A DNA stretch of 64,000 bases from Rhizobiales bacterium 65-79 (lineage in GTDB: Bacteria > Pseudomonadota > Alphaproteobacteria > Rhizobiales > Rhizobiaceae). Positions 46,004-57,245 of the stretch are shown here, piece by piece. The first letter of the stretch is position 1, and each line of letters begins with the position of its first letter. The position numbers were made by a program, and so were the translations under genes. The stretch lies in the NCBI GenBank assembly GCA_001896885.1, contig MKRJ01000008.1, positions 62,001-126,000 of the forward strand, given 5' to 3'. The notes beneath the pieces are model-generated. The model was not told the DNA's origin. It saw only the letters and a program-made list of their open reading frames with translations, and did not search any database.

Positions 46004-47494
46004 TCATAAGATCTCCGCCAGCACTGCCGGCAAAAGCCCCGGCAGATCCTCCGCGATGAGCCCCACCCCGAAGCGGCTGCCGGCCTCGCCATGCATCCAC
46101 ACCGCCGCACACGCCGCCTCGAAGGCCGGCATGCCCTGCGCCAGGAGCCCGGCGGTCATGCCGGCGAGCACGTCGCCCGACCCCGCCGTCGCGAGGAAGG
46201 GCGTGCCGTTGCAATTGATCGCGGCGCACCCGTCCGGCGCTGCGATCACCGTGTCCGGCCCCTTGTAGACGACGACGGCGTGGGCGCGCGCCGCCGCCCG
46301 GCGCGCCTTGTCTAGCTTGGAAAGGGCGGCGTCCCCGGCGAGCCCGGGAAAAAGCCTGGCGAATTCGCCCTCATGCGGCGTCAGCACGAGCGGAGGCGCG
46401 TGCCCCGAACCGGCCGCGATGAAGAGAGAGGCCGGCGCGTCGCGGAACGAGGTGATGCCGTCGGCGTCGAGCACCAGCCCGTCGCAATCGCCCTTTTCCA
46501 GCACCGCGAGCGCCAGTTCGCGCGTCCTTTCGCCGACGCCGAAGCCCGGACCGAGAACGAAAGCGTTCGGCTTGCGCCGTTCGACGAAGGCGTCGAGGTC
46601 GGCGACGTCGTCCACCTTGGCGAGCATGATCGCCGTCAGATGCGATGCATTGACCAGCATCGCCGCGGCCGGCGAGAGCACGGTGACCGCCCCTGCCCCG
46701 ACCCTCGCCGCGGCCATCGCGGCCAGCCGCGCCGCCCCGGTCGCCGAGGCCCCCCCGGAAAAGACGCAGGCATGGCCGCGCTTGTATTTATGCGTGTCGA
46801 CAGCCGGCACCGGCAGGGCGCTCCGCCAAAGGGCGGGCATATTCTCGAAGCAGTGTGGATCAATGCGCTCCAGCACGTCCTCGCGGATGCCGATATCGGC
46901 CACGATCGTATCGCCGCAATATTCGCGGCCGGGATAGAGCAGATGCCCCGGCTTCAGCCGGAAGAAGGTCACGGTGACATCGGCATGCGGCGCGACGCCC
47001 AGCACCTCACCGCTCGCGCCGGAAATGCCGGAAGGAAGATCGATGGCGACGACGGCCGCGCCGGATCGCTCGATTTCATCGACCGCCCGTGCCGCGTCTC
47101 CTTCCAGCGGCTTGGAGAGGCCCGCGCCGAACAGTGCGTCGACCACCACGTCGCCGGCATCGGCGCGAAAGCCTGCCAGGGGCTCCGACTCGATGGCGCA
47201 TTCCCGGGCGGCAATCGCCGCGTCCGTTCCGGCCCCGGGCAGAGCCATGCTCCAGACCGTGACCGCCATGCCGGCTTCGGCGAGCAGCCGCGCCGCGACA
47301 TAGCCGTCGCCGCCATTGTTGCCGGGTCCGCACAGCACATGTGCCGACGCGGCTCCGGGAAAGCGCTCCAGCACGACCTCGGCCACGGCCGCGCCCGCCC
47401 GCCGCATCAGTTCGATGCCGGCGAACAGCCCCGCCTCGATCGTCAGGCGATCGGCTTCGGCCATCTCGCCGGGGGTCAGCAGTTCATACGGCAT
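46004..47494 (-). CDS. nnr: Bifunctional NAD(P)H-hydrate epimerase / ADP-dependent dehydratase
   Basis: 496 residues from ATG 47494 (GATGGAGGACCG upstream). N-terminal YjeF_N epimerase domain (1-215) with LCGPGNNGGDGYVAARLLAEAG and IDLPSGISGASG; C-terminal ribokinase-like dehydratase domain with SGGASATGAARLAAMAAARVGAG, LTPHEGEFARLF and the NGTPFLATAGSGDVLAGMTAGLL active-site loop. It repairs hydrated NADH/NADPH. Normal fusion, both halves intact. Confidence 0.95.
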   Translation of the reverse strand: MPYELLTPGEMAEADRLTIEAGLFAGIELMRRAGAAVAEVVLERFPGAASAHVLCGPGNNGGDGYVAARLLAEAGMAVTVWSMALPGAGTDAAIAARECAIESEPLAGFRADAGDVVVDALFGAGLSKPLEGDAARAVDEIERSGAAVVAIDLPSGISGASGEVLGVAPHADVTVTFFRLKPGHLLYPGREYCGDTIVADIGIREDVLERIDPHCFENMPALWRSALPVPAVDTHKYKRGHACVFSGGASATGAARLAAMAAARVGAGAVTVLSPAAAMLVNASHLTAIMLAKVDDVADLDAFVERRKPNAFVLGPGFGVGERTRELALAVLEKGDCDGLVLDADGITSFRDAPASLFIAAGSGHAPPLVLTPHEGEFARLFPGLAGDAALSKLDKARRAAARAHAVVVYKGPDTVIAAPDGCAAINCNGTPFLATAGSGDVLAGMTAGLLAQGMPAFEAACAAVWMHGEAGSRFGVGLIAEDLPGLLPAVLAEIL

Positions 47495-48191
<697 letters not shown>

Positions 48192-48236
48192 CCGGCGGCG
48201 TCCGAACGAATCAAACTGTCACAGGGAAAACATATT

Positions 48237-49646
<1,410 letters not shown>

Positions 49647-49667
49647 GGATATCGGACTTTCATTGGG

Positions 49668-49697
49668 GAACCGCGGCAACACTGCCGCGGTTCTTTT
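49668..49697 (+). terminator. Intrinsic terminator of glnBA
   Basis: GAACCGCGGCA (49668-49678) pairs perfectly with TGCCGCGGTTC (49683-49693), ACAC loop, then TTTT. It lies 22 bp after the glnA stop. Confidence 0.9.
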
Positions 49698-49811
49698 CGT
49701 TCCCGCTGGCGGATCCCAGCGCATCAGGCCCTTGGATTCGCGCGCCGTGGCCGTATTCAAGGCGGCATCTTTGCCTTATGTAAGCCGGCGAATATTCACA
49801 GCGAATCCGGC

Positions 49812-50657
49812 ATGTCCACGTCTGTCCTGACCATCATCCTCATCGCCGCGCTGCTGCATGCCGGCTGGAACGCGCTCCTGAAATCCCAGCCGGACAAGAC
49901 GGCCGGCGCGCTCGCGGTCGCGATCAGCAGCGCCGTAATCGGCCTGGTATGCCTGGTCCATACCGGCTTGCCCGCACGCGAGGCGTGGCCGCTGGTCGCC
50001 AGTTCGGCGGTTCTGCACCTCGGCTACTTCCTCTTTCTCACGAGCGCCTACCGCGTGGGCGACCTCAGTCAGGTGTACCCCATCGCGCGTGGCGTCGCGC
50101 CGCTGATCACGGCGGCCTCGGCGGGCCTCGTCCTCGGGGAAACATTGACTCCGCTCGAAACGACGGCCGTTATCATCATAGGCCTCGGTCTCATCAGCCT
50201 CGTGCTGACCGCGAAAACCGACGGGCGGTTCAATCTGGTGTCGTGCTCGCTGGCGCTGGTGACGGGTATCTTCATCGCCGCCTATTCGCTGAACGACGGC
50301 ATAGGCGCGCGCGTGGCCGGAGATAGCCTGGCCTTCTACAGCGCAACCGCGCCGCTCAACGGCGCCATGATGTGCATCGGCATGTCGCTTTTCCGGCGCG
50401 ACATCGTCGCCACGGCGCTGACCAAATGCCGGCGCTCCCTGTGGATCGGCGGCCCGCTCTCCTTTACCGCCTACGCGCTGATCACCTGGGCCTTCACCCA
50501 GGCCCCGATCGCGCTCGTCTCGGCGCTGCGCGAAACCAGCCTCGTCTTCGCCCTGATCCTCGGCACGCTGTTCCTGAAGGAACGCGTCAATCTGGTGAAG
50601 GTATTCTCGGTCTTCGTGACGCTGTTCGGCGCCGTCCTGCTCAGGATGCAGAACTGA
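49812..50657 (+). CDS. DMT superfamily transporter (EamA-like)
   Basis: 281 residues, ten hydrophobic helices in two five-helix halves, as in EamA/RhaT proteins. LLHAGWNALLKSQPDKT in the first helix and YPIARGVAPLITAASAGLVLGE in helix 4 are family-like; the second half ends FLKERVNLVKVFSVFVTLFGAVLLRM. Inner-membrane metabolite exporter or importer, substrate unknown. Convergent with mfd, 14 bp apart. Confidence 0.87.
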   Translation: MSTSVLTIILIAALLHAGWNALLKSQPDKTAGALAVAISSAVIGLVCLVHTGLPAREAWPLVASSAVLHLGYFLFLTSAYRVGDLSQVYPIARGVAPLITAASAGLVLGETLTPLETTAVIIIGLGLISLVLTAKTDGRFNLVSCSLALVTGIFIAAYSLNDGIGARVAGDSLAFYSATAPLNGAMMCIGMSLFRRDIVATALTKCRRSLWIGGPLSFTAYALITWAFTQAPIALVSALRETSLVFALILGTLFLKERVNLVKVFSVFVTLFGAVLLRMQN

Positions 50658-50671
50658 AGCATGCGGCCGCG

Positions 50672-53600
50672 CTATGCCGCCACCTTCTCGGCCAGCCGCG
50701 CCAATTGCGTCACCACCACCGCCGAACCCGACAGGCGCTTTTCCGCCGTCGGCCAGTCGCGCACGAAGACGACGCTCTGGTCCGGCCTGATCTTCGCCAG
50801 CGAGCCCTGCTCGCCGATGAAGCGCACCAGGGCCGCGGGATCGGAGAACTCCTTGTTGCGGAAGTGGATGACCACGCCCTTCGGGCCGGCATCGAGCTTC
50901 TCGATGTTGGCGCGGTGGCAGAGGATCTTGATATAGACGATCTTCAGGAGATGCTCGACCTCCTGCGGCAGCGGGCCGAAGCGGTCGATCAGCTCCGCGC
51001 CGAAGGCATCGATGTCCTCGGCGTTTTCGATCTCCGCCAGCCGCCGGTAGAGCGCCATGCGGAGCTGCAGGTCCGGCACGTAGCTTTCCGGGATCATCAC
51101 CGCCGTCCCGATGGTGATCTGCGGCGACCAGCCGGTTCCCGTCGGTTCCGCCGCGCCGCGTATCTCCGCCACCGCCTCCTCCAGCATCTGCTGGTAGAGC
51201 TCGAAACCAACCTCCTTGATGTGGCCGGATTGCTCCTCGCCGAGAAGATTGCCGGCGCCGCGGATGTCGAGGTCGTGGCTGGCAAGCTGGAAACCGGCGC
51301 CGAGCGTGTCGAGCGACTGCAGCACCTTCAGCCGGCGCTCCGCCGTCGCCGTCAGCTTGCGCCGGGTCGGCAGGGTGAACAGCGCATAGGCACGCAGTTT
51401 GGAGCGCCCTACCCGGCCGCGAAGCTGGTAGAGCTGCGCCAGGCCGAACATGTCGGCGCGGTGCACGATCAGCGTGTTGGCGGTCGGGATATCGAGGCCG
51501 GATTCCACGATGGTCGTCGACAGGAGCACGTCGTACTGGCCGTCGTAGAAGGCGTTCATGATGTCGTCGAGCTCGCCCGCCGGAAGCTGCCCGTGCGCCA
51601 CGGCGACCTTCAGCTCGGGCACGGAATGCGCGAGGAAATCATGCACCTCCGCCAGGTCCGAAATGCGCGGCACGACGTAGAAGCTGTGGCCGCCGCGGTA
51701 GCGCTCGCGCAGCAGCGTCTCGCGGATCACCAAGGGGTCGAAGGGCGATATGAAGGTGCGCACCGCCATGCGGTCGACGGGTGGGGTGGTGATGAGCGAC
51801 AGTTCGCGCACGCCCGTCAGCGCCAGCTGCAGGGTGCGCGGGATAGGCGTGGCGGAGAGCGTCAGCACATGCACCTCGCTCTTCAGCTCCTTCAGCCGCT
51901 CCTTGTGCTTGACGCCGAAATGCTGCTCCTCGTCGATGATGAGCAGGCCGAGATTCTTGAAAGAGATCGATTTGCCGAGAAGGGCGTGGGTGCCGACGAC
52001 GATATCGATCGTGCCGTCGGCGATGCCCTTCTTGGTCTCGGCGAGCTCCTTCGAGCCGACCAGCCGCGACGCCTGCCGCACCCTGACCGGCAGGCCGGCG
52101 AAACGCTGCGAAAAGGTCTTGAAATGCTGCCGGGCGAGCAGCGTCGTCGGCACCACGACCGCGACCTGGAAGCCGTCCATGGCGGCGAGGAAAGCGGCGC
52201 GCAGCGCCACTTCCGTCTTGCCGAAGCCGACATCGCCGCAGATGAGCCGGTCCATCGGCCTGCCGGCGCCGAGATCGTCCTCGACCGCCTCGATCGCCGT
52301 CTGCTGGTCCTCGGTCTCGTCATAGGGGAAGCGCGCCGCGAACTCCCCGTAAAGGCCGTGCGGCGGCAGCATCTTCGGCGCCGACCGCATCTGGCGTTCC
52401 GCCGCGACGCGGATCAGTTGCCCGGCGATCTCGAGAAGCCGGCGCTTCAGCCGCGCCTTGCGCGACTGCCAGGCGACGCCGCCCAGCTTGTCGAGCACGA
52501 CGCCTTCCGACTCCGAGCCGAAGCGTGACAGGAGCTCGATGTTCTCGACCGGCAGGAAAAGCCGGTCGTCGCCGGCATAGAGGATTTCCAGGCAATCGTG
52601 CGGCGCGCCGGCCGCCTCGATCGTGCGCAGGCCGGCGAAGCGGCCGATGCCATGATCGGCATGCACGACGATGTCGCCGACGGCGAGCGCTCCGACCTCG
52701 GCGATGAAATCGGCGCCGCGCTTGCGCCGCTTGGAGCGGCGGATCAGGCGGTCGCCGAGGATGTCCTGCTCGGCAATCACCGCGAGCCGGTCCGTCTCGA
52801 AGCCAGATTCCAGCGGCAACACCGCGAGGCCCGCCTGCTCGGACGGCAGCTTGTCCAGCGCGGCAAGGGTCTGGACCGGCGCGACATTGCCGAGATGGTG
52901 TTCGGCGAGGATCTGCGAAAGCCGGTCGAGGGAGCCCTCGCTCCACCCCGCGATGACGACCTTCTTCCCGGCGGTCCGCAGATTGCCGATATGATCGACG
53001 GCGCGCTCGAAGACGTTGACCGAAGGATCGGCACGCTCCTCGGCGAAGGACCGCCCGGCCCGGGATCCGGCATGGAACACCTTGCGGTCCGAGGCTTCCG
53101 GCGCGTCGAAAGGGCTGAACTCCACCGACAGGCGCCCTTGCAACGCTCCGGTGACGGCGTCCGGCGACAGGAACAATGTGTCGGGCGCGACCGGCTTGTA
53201 CGGCACGGCATCGGCCAAGGTCGAGGCGCCGGACTGTTCCCGCCGCGCCTGATAGTGGTCCAGGATCAGCGCATGCCGCTCGGCGAGCGCCTCGTGCGCC
53301 AGATGGTCGAAGACGAAGGGCGCGTCGGGCAGATAGTCGAACAGCGTCTCCAGCCGGTCATAGAAGAAGGGAAGCCAGTGCTCCATGCCGGCAAAGCGGC
53401 GGCCCTCGCTGATCGCGGCATAGAGCGCGTCGTCGCGCGAGGGCGCGCCGAAAGTCTCCAAATAGTGGCGGCGGAAACGGCTGATGCTCTCTTCCGTCAG
53501 CGTTATCTCGCTCATGCTTTCGAGCGCGATGCGGTCGCGCTGGCCGGTGGTGCGCTGCGAGGCGACATCGAAGGCGCGGATGGATTCCAGCGTGTCGCCG

Positions 53601-54175
53601 AAGAAATCGAGCCTCAGCGCCTCAGTGCTTCCCGGCGCGAAGAGATCGAGGATGCCGCCGCGCACTGCGTATTCGCCGACCTCGCGCACCGTTGCGACGC
53701 GCTCGAAGCCGTTGCGCTCCAGCCGCCCGACCAGCGCGTTCATGTCGACCCGGTTGCCGGGGCGGGCGGAGAAACCCTGCGCCGCGATCGCTTCCATCGG
53801 CGGCATGCGCTGCAGGAGCGCGTTGGCGGTGGTCAGGATCAAGCCGCGATGCGGGCTGGTCCTGAGCGCCGCCATGGCGCTCATCGCCTCCAGCCGCTGC
53901 GCGGAAACACCGGCGCCGGGCGAAACGCGGTCGTAAGGCAGGCAGTCCCACGCCGGCAGTTCGAGCACGGGAAGCTCGGGCGCGGCGAAGGCCAGCGCAT
54001 CCACCAGCGAAGGCAGCCGCTGGCCGTCGCGGGCGACGAAGACCAGCGGGCCGTCCGGCGCCGCCTCGGCCGCGGCTTCGGCAAGGGCGAAGGCCTCGTA
54101 GCCGTCGGCTACGCCGTCCACGATCACGGAGGCAGCGCCGCGATTCTTCAATCCGATTGCGTCGATGAGCTTCAT
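50672..54175 (-). CDS. mfd: Transcription-repair coupling factor
   Basis: 1167 residues, full length. UvrB-like N-terminal domains (residues 1-340), the RNA polymerase interaction (CarD-like) domain around 500-560 (VGDIVVHADHGIGRFAGLRTIE), then the RecG-like translocase: Walker A CGDVGFGKTEVALRAAF, DEEQHFGVKHKERLK, TATPIPRTLQLAL, and the TRCF domain at the end. It removes RNA polymerase stalled at DNA lesions and recruits UvrAB. Upstream of it on the same strand is sdhE, 16 bp away. Confidence 0.98.
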   Translation of the reverse strand: MKLIDAIGLKNRGAASVIVDGVADGYEAFALAEAAAEAAPDGPLVFVARDGQRLPSLVDALAFAAPELPVLELPAWDCLPYDRVSPGAGVSAQRLEAMSAMAALRTSPHRGLILTTANALLQRMPPMEAIAAQGFSARPGNRVDMNALVGRLERNGFERVATVREVGEYAVRGGILDLFAPGSTEALRLDFFGDTLESIRAFDVASQRTTGQRDRIALESMSEITLTEESISRFRRHYLETFGAPSRDDALYAAISEGRRFAGMEHWLPFFYDRLETLFDYLPDAPFVFDHLAHEALAERHALILDHYQARREQSGASTLADAVPYKPVAPDTLFLSPDAVTGALQGRLSVEFSPFDAPEASDRKVFHAGSRAGRSFAEERADPSVNVFERAVDHIGNLRTAGKKVVIAGWSEGSLDRLSQILAEHHLGNVAPVQTLAALDKLPSEQAGLAVLPLESGFETDRLAVIAEQDILGDRLIRRSKRRKRGADFIAEVGALAVGDIVVHADHGIGRFAGLRTIEAAGAPHDCLEILYAGDDRLFLPVENIELLSRFGSESEGVVLDKLGGVAWQSRKARLKRRLLEIAGQLIRVAAERQMRSAPKMLPPHGLYGEFAARFPYDETEDQQTAIEAVEDDLGAGRPMDRLICGDVGFGKTEVALRAAFLAAMDGFQVAVVVPTTLLARQHFKTFSQRFAGLPVRVRQASRLVGSKELAETKKGIADGTIDIVVGTHALLGKSISFKNLGLLIIDEEQHFGVKHKERLKELKSEVHVLTLSATPIPRTLQLALTGVRELSLITTPPVDRMAVRTFISPFDPLVIRETLLRERYRGGHSFYVVPRISDLAEVHDFLAHSVPELKVAVAHGQLPAGELDDIMNAFYDGQYDVLLSTTIVESGLDIPTANTLIVHRADMFGLAQLYQLRGRVGRSKLRAYALFTLPTRRKLTATAERRLKVLQSLDTLGAGFQLASHDLDIRGAGNLLGEEQSGHIKEVGFELYQQMLEEAVAEIRGAAEPTGTGWSPQITIGTAVMIPESYVPDLQLRMALYRRLAEIENAEDIDAFGAELIDRFGPLPQEVEHLLKIVYIKILCHRANIEKLDAGPKGVVIHFRNKEFSDPAALVRFIGEQGSLAKIRPDQSVVFVRDWPTAEKRLSGSAVVVTQLARLAEKVAA

Positions 54176-54191
54176 TTCGATGTCTGTCGTC

Positions 54192-54479
54192 TCAAGCGGA
54201 TACCGATCGCCGGCTCGCCAATATCCGCTTCATGACGGTAGTCTGGAAGGTTTCGGGAATGGGACGCTCGCCGGTGACCCATCGCAGGAGATCGGCGTCG
54301 GGAACGTCGAGAAGCCTTTCATATTGGTCCATTTCCTTCCCGGTCAAGGATGCGATTTCGGCATCGGCGAAGGTTCCGAGGATCAAGTCCACCTCGCGCA
54401 TGCCGCGATGCCAGGAGCGGAACAGCGCCTTCCTGCGGCGCGCGTCCAGCCCCGCGCTCGATCGTCTGGTTCCCGTCAT
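54192..54479 (-). CDS. sdhE: FAD assembly factor SdhE (succinate dehydrogenase)
   Basis: 95 residues from ATG 54479. The motif RRRKALFRSWHRGMREVDLILGTFADAEI contains the RGxxE core that flavinylates SdhA in Sdh5/SdhE proteins, followed by YERLLDVPDADLLRWVTGERPIP. Same strand as mfd, divergent from recG, the conserved order in Rhizobiales. Confidence 0.94.
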   Translation of the reverse strand: MTGTRRSSAGLDARRRKALFRSWHRGMREVDLILGTFADAEIASLTGKEMDQYERLLDVPDADLLRWVTGERPIPETFQTTVMKRILASRRSVSA

Positions 54480-54570
54480 GCCGCTGTCCTCGCAGATGGC
54501 GGCGGATATAGCGTGGAAAGCGGAGCCTGTCAGCCTTGCGCCGCGTTCGGGACCAACTAACATCCCGGCG

Positions 54571-56679
54571 ATGCGCCCTGCCCTCCTCGATCCGCTGTTC
54601 GCGCCGGCCACCTCGCTCGAAGGCGTGGGGCCCAAGGTCGTGGCGATGCTGGAGAACGTCGTGCCGGCCGACCTCGGCGCGCGCGAGGCAAGGGTCGGCG
54701 ACCTTCTCTTCGTCCTGCCCCATTCGGTGATCGACCGGCGCAGCCGGCCGGGCATTGCCCACGCCGCGGAAGGCCAGATCGTGACGCTGGAGGTGACGGT
54801 CGCCCGCCACCAGCCGGCGCCGCGCGGCAATCGCTCCGTGCCTTACCGCGTCTATGCGTTCGACGAAACGGGCGAGATCGCCCTGACCTTCTTCCACGCC
54901 AACGCGGCCTGGCTCGAGAAGATCATGCCGGTCGGAGCCGACATCGTCGTTTCCGGCCGGATGGAATGGTTCAACGGCCGCCCCTCGATGGTCCATCCGG
55001 ACCATATCACGTCGGCCGAAGAAACGGATAGCCTGCCGCTGGTCGAGCCAGTCTATCCGCTCACAGCCGGCCTGTCGCCGAAGACCCTGCGGCGGGCGAT
55101 CGGTCAGGCGCTGGGGCGCCTGCCGGTGCTGCCCGAATGGCAGGAGGGCGAAATCCTCCGGCGCCAGACATTCCCCGCCTTCGACCTCGCGCTGAAGCGT
55201 ATCCATAACCCGATGGACCCGATCGACGCCTCCCCGAAGAACGCGGCGTGGCGGCGGCTCGCCTATGACGAGTTCCTGGCCGGGCAGGTCGCGCTTGCGC
55301 TGGTGCGGGCGCGGACGCGGCGGCTGTCGGGCCGCGCGCTCCAGGGAGACGGCAGGCTGGAGGCGAAAATACGCGCGGCGCTCCCCTATTCGCTGACGGC
55401 ATCGCAGGAACAGGCGCTGTCCGAGATCCATGCCGATCTGGCGAGGCCCGAACGCATGCTGCGGCTGCTGCAGGGCGATGTCGGATCGGGCAAGACGGTC
55501 GTCGCGCTGCTCGCCATGGCGCGCGCGGCGGAAGCCGGCGGACAGGCCGCGCTGATGGCGCCGACGGAAATCCTCGCCCGCCAGCATCTGGCGACCATCG
55601 CGCCGCTTGCCGAACAGGCCGGGCTGAAGACCGCAATCCTCACCGGTCGCGAGAAGGGCCGCGAGCGGACCGAGATCCTCGCCGGGCTGGCGGACGGGCC
55701 GATCCATTTCGTCGTCGGCACGCATGCGCTGTTCCAGGAGCACGTGACCTTCCACGACCTCGTGCTCGCCATCGTCGACGAGCAGCACCGCTTCGGCGTG
55801 CACCAGCGCCTCGCCATGACCGCCAAGGGCGACGCGCCGGACATGCTGGTCATGACCGCGACCCCCATTCCGCGCACGCTGGTGCTGACCGCTTTCGGCG
55901 ACATGGATGTTTCGCGCCTGACCGAGAAACCGGCGGGAAGGCGGCCGATCACCACCGTCACATTGCCCTTCGAGCGGCTGCCCGAACTCGTCGGCCGCAT
56001 CCGGACCGCTATCGAAGAGGGCCAGAAAATCTACTGGATCTGCCCGCTCGTCGAGGAATCGGAGGAGATCAAGCTGATGTCGGCCGAGGATCGCGCCGCC
56101 GCGCTCCGCAAGGAGTTCGGCGACGCCGTCGGCCTGATCCACGGCCGCATGGCCGGCCGCGACAAGGACGCGGCGATGCTCGCCTTCAAGAACGGCGAAA
56201 CGCGCATTCTCGTCGGCACGACCGTGATCGAGGTCGGCATCGACGTGCCGGACGCCACCATCATCGTGATCGAGCACGCCGAACGCTTCGGGCTGGCGCA
56301 ACTGCACCAGTTGCGCGGCCGCGTCGGGCGCGGCGAACGCGCCTCGACCTGCGTTCTGCTCTACAAGGCTCCGCCGGGCGAGGTCGCCCGCCGCCGGCTG
56401 GAAGTCATGCGCGAGACGGAAGACGGCTTCCGCATCGCGGAAGAGGATCTGAAGCTGCGCGGCGAAGGCGAACTGCTCGGGACGCGGCAATCCGGCGCGC
56501 CGGGCTTCCTCGTCGCCCGCATCGAGGAGCATGCCGATATGCTGGAGACGGCGCGCGACGACGCGAGGCTGCTTCTCTCGCGCGATCCGGAACTCACCTC
56601 GCCGAGGGGCGAAGCGATACGCATCCTGCTTTACCTGTTCGGGCGCGACGACGCCGTGCGGCTCTTGAGGGCCGGATAG
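54571..56679 (+). CDS. recG: ATP-dependent DNA helicase RecG
   Basis: 702 residues from ATG 54571; longer frames upstream lie over sdhE and are rejected. N-terminal wedge (OB) domain around 60-160, then the helicase with GDVGSGKTVVALLAMA, MAPTEILARQH, VDEQHRFGVHQR, MTATPIPRTL and the TRG motif region GRVGRGERASTCVLL. It remodels stalled forks and branched DNA. The last 16 codons (YLFGRDDAVRLLRAG and stop) have a diverged second copy at 57247-57294, so this 3' end may be foreign or duplicated. Confidence 0.96.
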   Translation: MRPALLDPLFAPATSLEGVGPKVVAMLENVVPADLGAREARVGDLLFVLPHSVIDRRSRPGIAHAAEGQIVTLEVTVARHQPAPRGNRSVPYRVYAFDETGEIALTFFHANAAWLEKIMPVGADIVVSGRMEWFNGRPSMVHPDHITSAEETDSLPLVEPVYPLTAGLSPKTLRRAIGQALGRLPVLPEWQEGEILRRQTFPAFDLALKRIHNPMDPIDASPKNAAWRRLAYDEFLAGQVALALVRARTRRLSGRALQGDGRLEAKIRAALPYSLTASQEQALSEIHADLARPERMLRLLQGDVGSGKTVVALLAMARAAEAGGQAALMAPTEILARQHLATIAPLAEQAGLKTAILTGREKGRERTEILAGLADGPIHFVVGTHALFQEHVTFHDLVLAIVDEQHRFGVHQRLAMTAKGDAPDMLVMTATPIPRTLVLTAFGDMDVSRLTEKPAGRRPITTVTLPFERLPELVGRIRTAIEEGQKIYWICPLVEESEEIKLMSAEDRAAALRKEFGDAVGLIHGRMAGRDKDAAMLAFKNGETRILVGTTVIEVGIDVPDATIIVIEHAERFGLAQLHQLRGRVGRGERASTCVLLYKAPPGEVARRRLEVMRETEDGFRIAEEDLKLRGEGELLGTRQSGAPGFLVARIEEHADMLETARDDARLLLSRDPELTSPRGEAIRILLYLFGRDDAVRLLRAG
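56635..56679 (+). repeat. recG 3'-end direct repeat, left copy
   Basis: Identical to 57250-57267 over the first 18 bases (CTGTTCGGGCGCGACGAC) and 39/45 overall by eye. In frame in recG. Confidence 0.85.
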
Positions 56680-56783
56680 CAACCCTCCGACACATGAATA
56701 CAGCAGATTTTTCAATTTTAACGTTTCAAATCAAATGAATTTTATCATCTTTCTTCTATTTGAAGCATACACTGGAGGGAATT

Positions 56784-57239
56784 ATGAGAACATTAATACT
56801 CTTGTTCGTCGTTGGGATAGTTGGTTCTGCTGCAACGACAATACTTACCGCCTATATGAAATCCGACTCCAACGAGGAGGCTTTTGCCGACTTTGCTCGA
56901 GTCCAGAATGCAAATCCGGGCACGTTCCTTCCCTATGTAGCGCAATCGATCACCGCCTGCGGTTCGGATATCCCCGCTGAAACCCCTAATTTCGGGAGAT
57001 ACACGAAAACGGTATCCGTCATGCTTGGCCATATCAGCGAGCTGAGAGCGACCCGCAACGATCCCGCTGCCCAGAAGAAGCAAAAGACAGCTCTTGCCAA
57101 ACAGATGGCGACGAATCTCAAAGATACGTCTGACGAGGATTTCAAGGTATTGACGGCTGAGATCCTGGCGCTTTCCAAGGACCGGCAGAAGCAAGGATGC
57201 ATTGCCAGGAACTCGGTGGCAAAGTTCACAAGATCATAG
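56784..57239 (+). CDS. Exported or membrane-anchored protein on a small insert
   Basis: 151 residues from ATG 56784, GGAGGG upstream. The N-terminus MRTLILLFVVGIVGSAATTILTAYM is a signal anchor. The rest is polar and helical with two cysteines (TACGSD and KQGCIARN) that could pair. No known domain. DNA is clearly AT-richer than neighbouring genes, and the 104 bp upstream are strongly AT-rich and can supply a promoter. Flanked by two copies of the recG tail, which marks it as an acquired gene. Confidence 0.7.
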   Translation: MRTLILLFVVGIVGSAATTILTAYMKSDSNEEAFADFARVQNANPGTFLPYVAQSITACGSDIPAETPNFGRYTKTVSVMLGHISELRATRNDPAAQKKQKTALAKQMATNLKDTSDEDFKVLTAEILALSKDRQKQGCIARNSVAKFTRS

Positions 57240-57245
57240 ACGATC

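Noticed and set aside
54319-56715. 798-codon open frame antisense to recG
   Set aside because: Shadow frame of recG with low-complexity composition and no motifs.
56788-56807. GAAC...GTTC pair at the start of the insert gene, as an SOS box
   Set aside because: The tetramers are inverted with 12 bases between them and inside the coding region; the alphaproteobacterial box is a direct GTTC-N7-GTTC repeat.
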